Assembly (NCBI GenBank): GCA_025084515.1 | Contig: JAJAGP010000214.1 | Coordinates: forward strand, 166,001-230,000 | Direction of reading: 5' to 3' | Length of the DNA stretch: 64,000 nucleotides | Origin: Ancistrus triradiatus | Lineage: Eukaryota > Chordata > Actinopteri > Siluriformes > Loricariidae | Part shown: piece by piece, positions 23,592 to 36,552 of the stretch | Position numbering within the stretch: the stretch's first letter is position 1 | Layout: every line of letters starts with the position of its first letter | Notes under the pieces: model-generated | Seen by the model: the letters and a program-made list of their open reading frames with translations, nothing else | Database searches by the model: none | What the model was told of the DNA's origin: nothing | Made by a program: the position numbers and the translations under genes

Positions 23592-23645
23592 AATAATCAC
23601 TCTGGATAAGGGCGCCTGCTGAATCACTGCAAATAATGTCATGTA
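23592..23645 (+). repeat. SINE tail fragment
   Basis: 'atcactctggataagggcgc' followed by 'ctgctgaatcactgcaaata' matches the 3' tail of the SINE at 2608-2807. Together with the head fragment at 22350-22488 on the same strand it reads as one SINE split by a 1.1-kb insertion. Confidence 0.7.
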
Positions 23646-26537
23646 AAAAATGACCTACTGCCAATGAGGTCAGCGTCATATAGTGGTGTGGGAACTTTCT
23701 TATTGACCATGCTGTCTGCCTGTTGGATTTCGCATTATTTACGTGTGTGTTTCTGTCTCAGCAGCGTGTTTCTACTAGTGCTAAATGCTACAAAAAGTAT
23801 TACCTCATAATTAAGTGCCAAATATAACAACAATGAAGGGTGTAAGAATGAGGTAAGAAAGCATGCAGCAATCAATCTACCTCCATAACTTGCCCAATCA
23901 GTATTCTTTATATCGGGTTAGTGGTTTGGATAGCTGGTTAGAGGAGCATTATAGTCTAGTGTCGTAGGATAAGAGACCAGTCTTGATACCCTATCTGAGC
24001 GGTCTTGTCTTGGTCTCGGGGTAAGGCGGACTCCTGCAGAGTCCAATGTGTCTGTGTGAGGTTAGGTTAAATATAAACGGAACTTCTTCGGTTTTTTAAA
24101 ACTGAATATCAATAATCCATTCAAACAGAATAAATCAGTTTTCTCTACATGCTTGACTCGACTACTAAAAGTCTTGGTCTGGACTCTGACTCGATTCAAG
24201 CCGTCTTGATTACAACACATACGATTATAGAACGGGAGTTCAACTGGATTTGCGCTTGCAGTTAATTTGAGCTCTTTTTAAATGCACCACAGTTATTTAT
24301 ACCATCTTTCAAAGCAACACAGACTATCCTTGAATTCGTATTTCTCAAAAACCATTTTAATTCAGATTTCTAAGACTGGCACTCCGGTGCTGCACTGTTT
24401 TAATATGCAAGCCCTGTGATAGATGCCAGAGCCCCCGTGACCCTGACCAGGAAAAGTGGGGATTAAAAAGATCAGGAAGGAGTACTTCTTTCAAAAGTTG
24501 AATATCTCAGCTAAGAATCAGCTACCCTGATTTGAGTTTCAAACTGTATTACAGAACCTCTGACTCCAGCGACGTGTTTATCAAAGCCTCCATTATTCTC
24601 CTGCTGTATTCATGAAGAGCTTCATTATCTGAATAAGGAGAATCTGAATGGAAAATGTAAGGTAGGGCCTGGGTAAGACTCTCTGCTTTGAGTTTTCGGC
24701 TAAGTCTGATTATTCACCCACGTTTTTGACTTTTCACCCTGTCCTACATAGAAGCAGAAACGAGTCTGTAATGCACAGTCACAAAAAGCCCAGTCGTCTT
24801 CCACTCACACGCAACAACAAAATGGTCCGTGCTTTTATGGTTTTTTCTCCAGAGTTATTCTCGGGGATAAGCACTACTAATCACAGTAAGTGCTGATCGG
24901 GATTTAGCCGGAGTTTTGATCTAAGGATAAGCTTTATATCTGATTTAGGATCAGTCCAGAGCTTATTAAAAATTCATCAGTGGATTTCTGCAGTGGAAAT
25001 CTTGACGGTTGTCTGGGGAAAGTCGGAAGCTGTTACGACAAATTGCTAAAACAGGGACATCGAATTGCGTTCGCGAAGGCACGGAACTGCAGCTCGGTGG
25101 TTTTGCCGACTTTAATACACCCGATTTAGCTGATGAGGTAAATGAGCGGAGGCACTACAGCTCTGCGGTTTCTTCAATACTCTTGTCAAATTGACTTTGC
25201 CGAGTATGAACCACCAGCCAGGGAAGTATTGGAGTACAGAAACAAAGCCTGTCCTTATAGCATGTCTGTTCTTGGGAAAACAGGCCTGCTAAATATGGCA
25301 GCGGAACAACAACTATGACGTCAATCCCAGGTTAGGACTTTCATTAGCGCTAACAGATTCTGAATTGCTATCTGATTCCCCACCTGAGGCCAGTAGACGC
25401 AGCAGATGCTTTTACTGAGTTAATGGATAGGATCCACCTTCTTAGGCTGCCTCGTAATATTTAAATTCAGTCCAGCATTACTACAGCAGCATCCATTTAT
25501 TTACACCCTAAATCATATCTGACACCATAGACACAGTGCTTCATTTCCTCCATTAATTACAGTTGGGGGAATTTTCCGTAAGCCAAATCTACGCATTCCA
25601 AGTGCATTACGTTCAATCGATTTAATTATTGCAGTAAATAGCTGGCTGTTATCTCTCCTCTTAGCGTGTTTCTGAACCACCGGCCGTGAGTTATGAAAGC
25701 CTTCTATACAGCCCAAAACTGCAAAAGAGGAAAAGCTTTAAAAATATAAAAAAACCTGCATAAAAGCAGCACCATGACTTCAAACCAGCAGAAAAACTTC
25801 CTCTACAGACACACATGCTGACTTGGACACTTTGCAGATTCATTTGCTCAATTCTTTTCACAGTTTGCAGCTGCACAGAGGCCGAGCTCACCTGGGTGGG
25901 AAGATAACTCAGTAAACTAGCGCAGTTTGAACTCACGCAGACTCTTCTGTGTTTCTGGGGGCCCCGGTATCTATAAGGCATAATGATAAAACCACAGAGC
26001 GTGGGACTCTGTTAGCACCGGATATTTCCAGCCTGTGTTCTTTCACAACGCTTCTCCCGCCTGGAGTCTGGCGAGCTTGGGGAGCTGAGGCAGCGGTTTT
26101 ACTCAGCCGTGCATTTGAACACTTCCATAATGCCTTTGTTGTTTTCCTTCTAGCCGTGTCGCGGACAGAACGAGTTGCTGAGACTCACTGAGGTGGGCTT
26201 TCTGAAAAATGGCCCAGGCTCCTCTGAGAACATGATTCGAAAAGCAGTGGTGAGCTAAAGCAAATGGAGCAGCGATGCCAGTTGTGGAGAAAATGCATAA
26301 GCAGGCCGAGACACATCGGAAATACCTCAGGGATCTATGCTCGGTCCTCTCTTGTTCTTTGCACAGCAGCATTTTGGGAATACAAATCTAATATCACAGC
26401 CATTTCTGTTTTGTTGACACACAAAACTTTTCAACCCTTTTTCGAATCCAAAACTTGGATCGTCGGCGATATGCAGTCTTGTTCAAAAAGTTTGTGCACT
26501 CCTAGTGGAACGACACGTTGCATAATCCTAATTGACA
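23646..26537. other. Unique intron sequence, no feature recognised
   Basis: I saw no repeat family, exon or RNA gene in this interval. Composition is mixed, with a few CpG-bearing patches around 25000-25160 and 26030-26170. Confidence 0.5.
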
Positions 26538-26718
26538 TGTACAGCATTTAGCAGATGCCCTTATCCAGAGCGACTTACAATTGATACAGTCTTACAATCC
26601 AAGCAATTGTGGGTTAAGGGTCTTGCTCAAGGACCCAACAGTGGCAGCTTGGCAGAGGTGGGATTTGAACCCTGGACCTTCTGGTCCATAGTCCAGTAGC
26701 TTAACCGTACAGTCCTAA
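26538..26718 (-). repeat. tRNA-derived SINE copy
   Basis: Reads 'gcatttagcagatgccctta', 'gagcgacttacaattgatac', 'ggtcttgctcaaggacccaa' and 'ggtgggatttgaaccctgga', the reverse of 2608-2807, and is well preserved. Confidence 0.9.
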
Positions 26719-27789
26719 TGTAGTCCTACAAATACACACATTTTAAAACACTTCAAAACAAAACTATACAGTAATGTGCAAAAGTTTGTCTCATCTCATC
26801 TTATGTTATCCATTTCAAAGCCCAGGCATCTCTGTCCCCCCGCAGCTTCTACCAACTACTCCTGAGGGATCCCCAGTCCCAACCCAGGGAGATATTTGTG
26901 AATAAATACACAAATAAAAACACGGATTCTAACTCTTAAAGCAGTTACACCATCAGCCCTTCATTTATCTGCTACTGCTCAACTATTCAGCATTTATCTA
27001 GCAAGCAAATCAAATGTCGCCATTGAAAAACAAGTCCCTTAGTGGTAAATTATCCTGCGTTAACCTACACGTGTGAAAGTTCACAATTTTACAGCTACAT
27101 GTGATGTGAAGAACCGGCTCTGACATGGGCGATTTAGTACTGTCAACAAAAATAGTGAGTGCTGGTTGATACGATAAACTCAAGGGCTTCTTGAGTGCTG
27201 AGTCTCAACGGGGCTGCGGCATCTCCGCTAGCTGTCTTTGGCTGCGCTCAGAGTTATCGTAGATTGTAAAATAAAGTCATAACCCGCTAGAGATGATGAA
27301 TGGAAAGCCAGATGGCCCCCTGACTTCCACACGCACACTCTTAAGGCCTCTACACACACACTACTCTTGTTACTCTTTTTCCCCAAAGCGTGGGAAGACT
27401 GAACTGGGGAAAGTATGAACAGTAAGGAAACAACGTTGGATGACAACATTGTACCAAATGGAAACAAGTGACTTTCTTTTATCGCGTTTTATGGCTTTGC
27501 TTTAAGGATCACGTGCAGCTTCTGTTGCTTTGAAGGGGTCAAATATTCTGGAGCTTCAAACGCTTCGCCCTGGCTCATATGCTGGAGGACCTCTAATCTC
27601 TTTACATCACAGAATAAGCTTCAGCTGCTGTTAGGAGAGCATGTGCCAATGGATTAAGCACCGAAACTCAAATCATACAGCAATTCACATCAGCCGAACA
27701 AAGAGATATATGTTAAAAAATGCAGTCTAATTAAGAAGGTCTGTACTACTACTAGGTAGTCAGCATGGTCAGCTCCAGCCTCCCGTGTG

Positions 27790-28045
27790 GCTTTGTATGT
27801 TCTCCCCATGTCTGCTGGGGTTTACTCCGGGTACTCCGGATTCCTCCCGCATTTAAAAGACATGGTTAATTGGTGTTTCTAGTATTTGAATGCTAGTGCC
27901 CCTAGTATGTGAATATGTGTGTGCTCTACAATGGATTGGTGCCCTGTCTGGAGTTCCTGCCTTGTGCCCTGTGCAGGCAGTTGGGCACCAGCATTCCCGC
28001 AAGCCTGACCAGGATTAAACGGATAAGAAAATGAATGAATACTAC
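27790..28045 (+). repeat. Teleost interspersed repeat with AATG tail
   Basis: Markers in order are 'tttgtatgttctccccatgt', 'ccgggtactccggattcctc', 'ctctacaatggattggtgcc', 'ccttgtgccctgtgcaggca' and 'cctgaccaggattaaacgga', ending in aatgaatga. Relatives lie at 1-95, 46010-46165 and 54950-55080. This family is very common in fish, but I do not give it a formal name. Confidence 0.82.
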
Positions 28046-28130
28046 TACACAAAAATAAGCAATTATGAATAAATTATGGCTCTATAATAACAGGTCTAAT
28101 TCAGTCTAACGAAGAATGATCATGTCTGAA

Positions 28131-28265
28131 GATAATAATAATAATAATAATAATAAATAATAATAAATAACAACAAAAACAACAACAACAATAACAGCAA
28201 CAATAACAAAAATAGTAATAATAACAATAGCAATACTAATAATAAATAACAATAATAATAATAAC

Positions 28266-28302
<37 letters not shown>
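28131..28302. repeat. (AAT)n/(AAC)n microsatellite
   Basis: Long imperfect run of aataat, aacaac and related triplets. Its minus-strand frame is a poly-Tyr/Leu artefact. Confidence 0.97.
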
Positions 28303-28865
28303 GTCTAATTCAATATGAGAAAGAAGGGCTGTGTCTGTTCGCTCTTTGAAAACTTGGACAAGTAGATTTAGAGTGGACTTCATTATACTCCCATCAAAGC
28401 ACTTAATGCAAATGAATTCGGTGAGTCTGCTAGTTCATCACTAATGGCGTTCCTCATCATCCCCAATCCCGGCTGCATGCTAATAACCCAATGGCGCATT
28501 TCTCCCTCCCAGGCTTCTCGGCTTGCTTTGAGATGACACAATTTCGTCACTTTATAGGTGCTCACACTGCTTCAGTCTTGCTTTCTTGAGTGAGAAGATA
28601 AGCATGTTTGTTACTATTTGAAGAGGCCAACAGAATTTGGGGTTGTATGACTTTCAATATGACTACATCTGTAGACGCGTTCGCACCAAACAGTTCTAAG
28701 GACTACTTTGGGAGAAACTACTCCCCATGGAGCTCCCCGGGATGTGATGAAAGCTATGCGGATTTCACATAGACGACTCAAAATCACGTTGTACCTCTGT
28801 ACCACTGTACGATGGTGACTCCTCTGTGCTGGTCCTTTTAGCTATGTGTTTTTTGTTTGTTATAT

Positions 28866-30575
28866 ATCAGGAGTCCACCAAGTGAAGATGAAAACTTTTT
28901 AAAATGTTTTTGATATCAGTGAAGATGGGGAACTTGCCATTAAAGAGTTCTTGGTTTCGAGACTCCAAATTAAAAAAGGGAAGAAAAAGTCATTGTAGGG
29001 TTTATGTCAAGTCCTAGAGAAGATGAGAAACTCATAAAATTGTTCCTGGCATTAGGACTGTACCAAGTACAGATGAAAGCCTAGTTAAAGTGTTGCTGAC
29101 ATTAGGACTGTACCAAGTAAAGATGAGTAGCTTGTAAAACAGTTCCTGGAACTAGGACTGTACTAAGTAAAGATGAGAACCTTGTAAAATGGTTTTCTAA
29201 ATTAGAACTGTACCAAGTAAAGATGAGGACCTTGTAAAAGGGTCCCTGGCAATAGAGCTGCACCAAGAAAAGATAAGATTATCTTAACTTAAAAATGAGG
29301 AACCTGTAAAATGGTTCCTGGCATCAGAACTGTACCAAGTAAAGATGAGGAACTGTAAAAGGGATCCTGGCATTAGGACTGTACCAAGTGAAGATGAGGA
29401 ACTTGTAAACAGGTTTCTGGCATCAGGACTGTACCAAGTAAAGATGAGGAACTTCTAAAAGGGTCCCTGGCATTAGGACTGCACCAAGTAAAGATTAGAA
29501 ACTGTAAAATGGTTCCTGGCATTAGGACTATACCAAGTAAAGATGAGGAACTTGTGAAAGGGTTCCTGGCATTAGGACTGTACCAAGTAAAAATGAGGAA
29601 CTTGTAAAAGGGTTCCTGACATTAGGACTGCACCAAGTAAAGATGGGAAACTGTATAAGGGTTCCTGGCATTAGGACTGTACCAAGTAAAGATGGGATAC
29701 TGTAAAAGGGCTCCTGGCATTAGAACTGTACCAAATAAAGATGAGGAACTGTAAAAGGGTTCCTGGCATTAGGACTGCACCAAGTAAAGATGAGGAACTT
29801 CTAAAAGGGTTCCTGGCATTAGGACTGTACCAAGTAAAGATGAGGAACTTCCTAAAAGGGTTCCTGGCATTAGGACTGTACCAAGTAAAGATGAGGAACT
29901 TCTAAAAGGGTTCCTGGCATTAGGACTGCACCAAGTAAAGATGAGGAACTTCTAAAAGGGTTCCTGGCATTAGGACTGCACCAAGTAAAGATGAGAAACT
30001 GTAAAATGGTTCCTGGCATTAGGACTATACCAAGTAAAGATGAGGAACTTGTGAAAGGGTTCCTGGCATTAGGACTGTACCAAGTAAAAATGAGGAACTT
30101 GTAAAAGGGTTCCAGACATTAGGACTGCACCAAGTAAAGATGGGAAACTGTATAAGCGTTCCTGGCATTAGGACTGTAGCAAGTAAAGATGGGATACTGT
30201 AAAAGGGTTCCTGGCATTAGGACTGTACCAAGTAAAGATGAGGAACTTGTAAAAGGGTCCCTGGCATTAGGACTGTAGCAAGTAAAGATGAGGAACTTCT
30301 AAAAGGGTTCCTGGCATTAGGACTGTACCAAGTAAAGATGAGGAACTTGTAAAAGGGTTCCTGGCATTAGGACTGCACCAAGTAAAGATGAGAAACTGTA
30401 AAATGGTTCCTGGCATTAGGACTGTACCAAGTAAAGATGAGGAACTTGTAAAATAGTTCCTGGCATTAGGACTGTACCAAGTAAAGATGGGAAACTGTAA
30501 AAGGGTTCCTGGCATTAGGACTGTACCAAGTAAAGATGAAGACCTTGTCTGTAAATAGTTCTTGACATCTGTGGT
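28866..30575. repeat. Minisatellite, 50-bp unit
   Basis: The unit runs 'ggcattaggactgtaccaag', then 'taaagatgaggaacttgtaa', then 'aagggttcct'. About 31 copies are present, some 1-2 bp shorter ('gatgggaaactgtaaaa'). Copies at the left edge (28866-29090) are decayed, while those from about 29700 to 30540 are nearly identical. A block near 29930-30200 repeats the unit order of 29480-29700. Confidence 0.97.
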
Positions 30576-32811
30576 GTGAATATAGCAACCAACTAGATTT
30601 GCAACCTTAAAATTAAACCCAATCTTCCATTTTATAGAAGCCAAAGATCTGCATCCAGCAGGCCAGCATCTTCCATCTACTTCTCCAGAACCAATACAAC
30701 TGTGGAAAACCAGCGCAAATCTGAGAAGCAGATCCTCTATGTCCTATAAATCCCATAAACCAGTAATGTGAGCACGGCTCTACAAAGACGGACCACTTCT
30801 AAGGACAGTGCTCATAAAACTCAACACCACTCAGTGGTTCATGTTAAAAATCGGATCCCTGGTGCTTCACAGCAAGTGGAAGAGCTGGTTTGTGAGTACT
30901 GGCTGTGTTTCTGTGGAAAACAAGGTTCCTGTTATTTTTTCTTGCTTTAACAACGGACATGTTTATGGAGGAAGTTTGCTGTGTTTTTCACCATCCAAAA
31001 GTAACCTGACGCGTCTGTATGATGCAACACACATGTAAACAGTGGAGAAAGTGTAGAATGATATCAGCAGCAGACTGAAGGAAAAACTACAGCAGCATAG
31101 GATTCTGTTCCAGGCTTCCTCTGGAGCTCCTGAACTACCTCCTGCAGTGAAACATCTGAGCATTCAGAGACTCTTCCAAAACATATGCAGTGACTATAAA
31201 TTGGTCCAGTTCAATTAAACCTGTTTTTGTTCCCTCAAGACATCTTGCACTGAACAAGCCATAGCAACATCCCAAAACTGGTTACCAAGGACATGTCAAC
31301 ATGGGATCCTGCTGGTCTGCTCTTCAGTGAGTATACAGTATGAATACAACACACATGCAAGTGAGTGTGGGACAGCGCTGATTGTGCAGCGACTTTGTGC
31401 AATACGAGGTCAACGCAGAACATAAAAGAAGAGGGAGAAAGGGGAAAGCGAGAGCAAATCGAATATCAAGTAAGATTAAGGGAGAAGGGAAGCGGAAATG
31501 AGAGCGAAAACAAAGGAAAAGTGGAACGGCAATCTGCTGAGAGAAATTACTCGAGGAAAGTGCAGCTTATGAGAGGAAAGAGGATGTGATGTACGGCACG
31601 GAACACCATTTCACGCCACTGCCAACACTGGGCTCCATTACTCAGTGCCAGAAAAAAAGAGAGAGAAAAAGAGTTGAAAGAAAGGAAACGATTTTGTGTT
31701 TTATGAATTATTTGTTGAGGAAATGACCTTGATAGTGCTCATAACCAACTGGTTCCACCCGTCAGAACGAAGCCAGCAAACTGAGCCAAGCGGGAGCGTT
31801 CATGAATACGACATGACCTCCTTCCCACGGAGGAGACAAACCACTTCAGTCTCAAACTGGACAGGGAGAAGTTCAATTGTTTTGTAGTCTTCATGCTTTC
31901 AGAATGATTAACAGGCTGGTGGAGCGCTAGACTGGCTACATCGCGCCCATGAAACAGATCAGAGAAATATTTGATGTTATGGATTAAAATCTCTGCTGTT
32001 TCATTATCAAACTAACAAGACAACTCAAGACAACTAGTGTACTGTAAATGAACATGTATTGATGTGCAAATGTTTGAGCGATCCTATTCAAATGATTACA
32101 CTGACAGCTTTCAGCATCGACGTACACCTGGGTTGTGGTGGGTTGACGTCCCAAGAGTGGCACATCTAGGATCTGCAAATAAAAGCCTAGAGATTTTAGG
32201 AAGGAGACCAACTGTGACACATTTCTAAAACTTGTAATGCACAGTTAACTAATCAGATACGTTCTGGGGCGTACACTATACAGACAAAAGTTTGTGGACA
32301 CCCATGACATCCACATTTGTATGGAATTTTCTCCCACCTGTGCTGCTACTGCTCTGTACTGGTAAAAAGATTTGGAACATGACTGCGAGGTCGGCTTCTG
32401 AAGTCATAAAATCAGCCCTGGCTCACTTTTTCACTCCTGTGTCTGATGGAGTGTAAGTGTATCACGACTGTTTATAAGAAGGTGCTTTAAGGTGACAGGC
32501 TCAAGTCACAGCACTGTGACATGGAACAGCAGAACAGTAGTGAAAGTGCAAAGCTTGCTCTGAACTGTCTTCACACTTTCATATCTCAGGGCGAGATTAA
32601 TATTAGTTTCTGAAGTTATGCACAGAAGTTCTACGCTCTGCCTAGTGGCTGAATATGAGGGTAATCAGTACACAGCGCTCTGCTTCAAATCTGCTTCGAC
32701 TCCAATTCTAATCACATGTCATTAAATATCAGTTCAAAGTAACTGGCAAGTCACTGAGGCTGTGTGTCACATTTTGTTGATTAAAAAAAAAAGTTATATT
32801 TCAGGAGCACA
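30576..32811. other. Unique intron sequence with one possible terminal-repeat relic
   Basis: At about 32278-32330, 'acagacaaaagtttgtggac' resembles the ends of Tc1-type elements, but no partner end or coding remnant was found. The rest shows nothing recognisable. Confidence 0.5.
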
Positions 32812-33756
32812 TACAGTGGTGCTTGAAAGTTTGTGAACCCTTTACAATGTTCTATATTTCTGCATAAATATGACTGAAAACATCATCAGATTTTCACACA
32901 AGTCCTAAAAGTAGATAAAGAGAAACCAGTTAAACAAATGAGACAAAAATATTATACTTGGTCATTTATTTATTGACGAAAATGATCCAATATTACATAT
33001 TAGTGAGTGGCAAAAAGTATGTGAACCTCTAGGATTAGCAGTTTCATTTGAAGGTGAAATTAGGAGTAAGGTGTTTTCAATCAATGGGACAGGGATCTAT
33101 CAAAGTCTGCTCTTCACAACACGTTTGTGGAAGTGTATCATGGTATGAACAAAGGAGATTTCTGAGGAGCTCAGAAAAAGAGATGTTGATGCTCATCAGG
33201 CTGGAAAAGGTTACAAAACCATCTCTAAAGAGTTTGGACTCCACCAATCCACAGTCAGACAGATTGTGTACAAATGGAGGAAATTCACGACCATTGTTAC
33301 CCTCCCCAGGAGTGGTCGACCAACAAAGATCACTCCAAGAGCAAGGCATGTAATAGTTGGTGAGGTCACAAAGGACCCCAGGGTAACTTCTAAGCAACTG
33401 AAGGCCCCTCTCACATTGGCTAATGTTAATGTTCATGAGTCCACCATCAGGAGAACACTGAACAACAATGGTGTGCATGGCAGGGCTGCAAGGAGAAAGC
33501 CACTGCTCTAAAAAAAGAACATTGTTGCTTGTCTGCAGTTTGCTAAAGATCACCTGGACGAGCCAGAAGGCTACTGGAAGAATGTTTTGTGGACGGATGA
33601 GAGCAAAATTGAACTTTTTGGTTTAAAAGAAAAGTGTTATGTGTGTAGAAAGGAACCTTATCCTATCTGTGAAACATGGTGGTGGTAGTTTCATGGTTTG
33701 GGCCTGTTTTGCTGCATCTGGGCCAGGACGGCTTCCCATCATTGATGGAACAATGT
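32812..33756 (+). mobile_element. Tc1-like transposon, 3'-truncated copy
   Basis: It begins 'tacagtggtgcttgaaagtt' and continues into a transposase pseudogene on the plus strand. Readable pieces include the N-terminal helix-turn-helix region (KPSLKSLDSTNPQS region in shifted frame), YKWRKF, RSGRPTKITPRARHVIV, KDPRVTSKQLKA and, near 33560, a region corresponding to the first catalytic Asp. Frameshifts are numerous and the right end is absent. It is the same family and orientation as 35343-36552. Confidence 0.92.
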
Positions 33757-33907
33757 AGGACTATTTTTACACTTAGTCATTGTGCTATTTCATCTAAAAT
33801 GAAAATACAGAACTTTGATAAACGACAGAATATAACTAGCGTGTGATAGATGCATAATAACAAATCACAAGTGCTTAGACAGAGGATAAATTATTCAATA
33901 GAACTTA

Positions 33908-34399
33908 TACAGTACTGTGCAAAAGTCTTAGGCCACCATTAAATATGTTGTTGTAGCAATGGAATAATGACCATACCCAACACATTGTCATTGACTCAAC
34001 TCAAAAATTTAAAACTTGGACACGTCATACTCTTTCCCACTGATTTTCATTCCAATCTTTGAGAGCTTTAGCATATCTTAGACTTTTCACCAAGTGCCCT
34101 TTCTGAAAAAGTGGTTTCTTCCCAAAAAGACCATTACTGATCAAGCTACTTCGGACTGTAGAAGGGTCAACTTGGCATCTCGATGAAGCTGCCAGATGCT
34201 GCTATTGCTCAGGGGGAGATCACACTAAATACTTGCCACTGTAGCTTATAGAAGCTGTTCTTCTCAGTTTTTCACTACTGCGTACAAATTTCCTGTATTT
34301 TCTGGTTGCATTGTAATAAAGAGCCTGAGAAGTAATTCTATATATGCTAAAATGGTATAGCTAATCTAATGGTGGCCTAAGACTTTTGCGCAGTGCTGC
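33908..34399. mobile_element. Tc1-type short inverted-repeat element, copy 2
   Basis: The left end 'tacagtactgtgcaaaagtc' and right end 'ggcctaagacttttgcgcag' match copy 1 at 3858-4433. The transposase-like interior is in the opposite orientation to copy 1 (fragment around 34070-34150 on the minus strand, matching LFGKK and KGH-type text). Confidence 0.88.
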
Positions 34400-35342
34400 A
34401 CACGCTGTGACGTTAAATGACTTTGCCTCTCTGTTCTCCTTCTTCTTCCCTGTCCGGCTGCACCTTTTTAATTTGAGCTGCTCTTCTTTGCAATACGTCA
34501 CGCTCTTCCTTCCCGCAGGTAAAATAAACGTCTTTCAGAGAGCGCAGTCGTACGGTCACGCCGAAGTACAAAGAGCCACAAAACCACTCAGAGAATGCAC
34601 GTTATTCCGGACCCCGCACAGCATGGCCTCAATGGATAGAGAGTGTGAAAAAGAAAATGCTTTGTACATGTACCATAAAATTAGGCTGATCATAATGAAA
34701 CTAGTGAGGAAGAAAACCCGCCTACTAGTAATTCCAGTATTAATTCCGGTCCTTCTCAAACGCCCAAGGTCAAGAGCAGAGGATCTTTTCTACTGTGCCC
34801 TCATAACTCAGCCATGTGTGAGTCCTTCTACTCAAAGTACAGCCATATATGAACAACGCAGCGTGAGGGGATCTAAAGCCAATGCATCTTACAGAGTATA
34901 AGCTGCTCCATATTATGTTTGATCAGAAAGCAGTCAACATATAAGTCACTTCATTGAGTAAGATTTTCCTTACAATACTAACTATTGTCGTATATTCTGT
35001 AGTTTCATTCTCTATTTTTGCAGTATTATGTTAAAACTGCTGGAGTAGCATGGCTACTGTCAATACACACACAAAGTGGGCAAACTACTAAAATAATATC
35101 ATAGCATATTGGTAAAACAATTAGAGTAAAATACCATCGAATAACAGCCATTAGTGTAACTGCAGGAGAAGCACGTTTACCATTCAGCAAAATATAAGGC
35201 TGATACAATATTTATACTACATATTTTGAAGCAGTTCACTGTATTAGCCACAGCACATGCTGCTGCGATTCCGGAGGAAGAAGTAACTTCGCAACACCTA
35301 CTAAAGACCGTCCATACAAAAGCTGGCAAAACGCAAATATTA
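34400..35342. other. Unique intron sequence
   Basis: No repeat family recognised. A 171-codon open frame at 34386-34901 has no recognisable domain and no supporting splice structure, and I treat it as chance. Confidence 0.5.
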
Positions 35343-36552
35343 TACAGTGGTGCTTGAAAGTTTGTGAACCCTTTAGAATGTTCCATATTTCTGCATAAAT
35401 ATGACCTAAAACATCATCAGATTTTCACACAAGTCCTAAAAGTAGATAAAGAGAACCCAGTTAAACAAATGAGAGAGCAATATTGTACATGGTCATTTAT
35501 TTATTGAGGAAAATGATCCAATATTACATATTAGTGAGTGGCAAAAGTATGTGAACCTCTAGGATTAGCAGTTAATTTGAAGGTGAAATTAGAGTCAGGT
35601 GTTTTCAATCAATGAGATGACAATCAGGTGTGAGTGGGCACCCTGTTTTATTTAAAGAACAGGGATCTATCAAAGTCTGCTCTTCACAAGACACGTTTGT
35701 GGAAGTGTATCATGGCATGAACAAAGGAAATTTCTGAGTTGTTGATGCTCATCAGGCTGGGAAAGGTTATAAAACCATCTCTAAAGAGTTTGGACTCCAC
35801 CAATCCACAGTCAGACAGATTGTGTACAAATGGAGGAAATTCAAGACCATTATCCTCCCCAGGAGTGGCCGACCAACAACGATCACTCCAAGAGCAAGGC
35901 GTGTAATGGTTGGCGAGGTCACAAAGGACCCCAGGGTAACTTCTAAGCAACTGAAGGCCTCTCTCACATTGGCTAATGTTTTAATGTTCATGAGTCCACC
36001 ATCAGAAGAACACTGAACAACAATGGTGTGCATGGCAGGGTTGCAAGGAGAAAGCCACTGCTCTCCAAAAAGAACATTGCTGCTCGTCTGCAGTTTGCTA
36101 AAGATCACGTGAACGAGCCAGAAGGCTATAGGAAGAATGTTTTGTGGACAGATGAGACCAAAATAGAACTTTTTGGTTTAAAGGAACAGCATTATGTTTG
36201 GAGAAAGGAAAACACTGCATTCCAGCATAAGAACCTTATCCCATCTGTGAAACATGGTGGTGGTAGTATCATGGTTTGGGCCTGTTTTGCTGCATCTGGG
36301 CAGGATGGCTTCAAACCATTGATGGAACAATGAATTCTGAATGATATCAGAGAATTCTAAAGGAAAATGTCAGGACATCTGTCCATGAACTGAATCTCAA
36401 GAGAAGGTGGGTCATGCAGCAAGACAACGACCCTAAGCACACAAGTCGTTCTACCAAAGAATGGTTAAAAAATGGTTTGATTGTTTAGGTCATATTTATG
36501 CAAAAAATATAGAAAATTCTAGAGGGTTCACAAACTTTCAAGCACCACTGTA
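35343..36552 (+). mobile_element. Tc1-like transposon with both ends, internally deleted
   Basis: Both ends are present: 'tacagtggtgcttgaaagtt' at 35343 and 'aactttcaagcaccactgta' ending at 36552, with TA at the borders. It is 1.21 kb rather than the usual 1.6 kb, because the 3' part of the gene after about 36480 is deleted. Confidence 0.95.
35715..36485 (+). pseudogene. Tc1-like transposase, broken and truncated
   Basis: Readable blocks in order are HQSTVRQIVYKWRKF, RSGRPTTITPRARRVMV, GEVTKDPRVTSKQLKAS, then after a frameshift RRKPLLSKKNIAARLQFA and NVLWTDETKIELFG (first catalytic Asp). KHGGGSIMVWACFAASG follows, then after further stops QQDNDPKHTSRSTKEWL (second catalytic Asp). The region carrying the catalytic Glu is deleted, so the enzyme is dead. 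It acts on the same type of ends as the copy at 32812. Confidence 0.93.

Noticed and set aside
28120..28383. Poly-tyrosine/leucine peptide
   Set aside because: Translation of an (AAT)n/(AAC)n microsatellite.
32278..32330. Another Tc1 element
   Set aside because: Only one terminal-like motif is present, with no partner end and no coding remnant.
34386..34901. 171-codon open frame on the plus strand
   Set aside because: Longest non-repeat frame, but low-complexity hydrophobic start, no known domain and it begins at the edge of a MITE. No evidence for an intronic gene.
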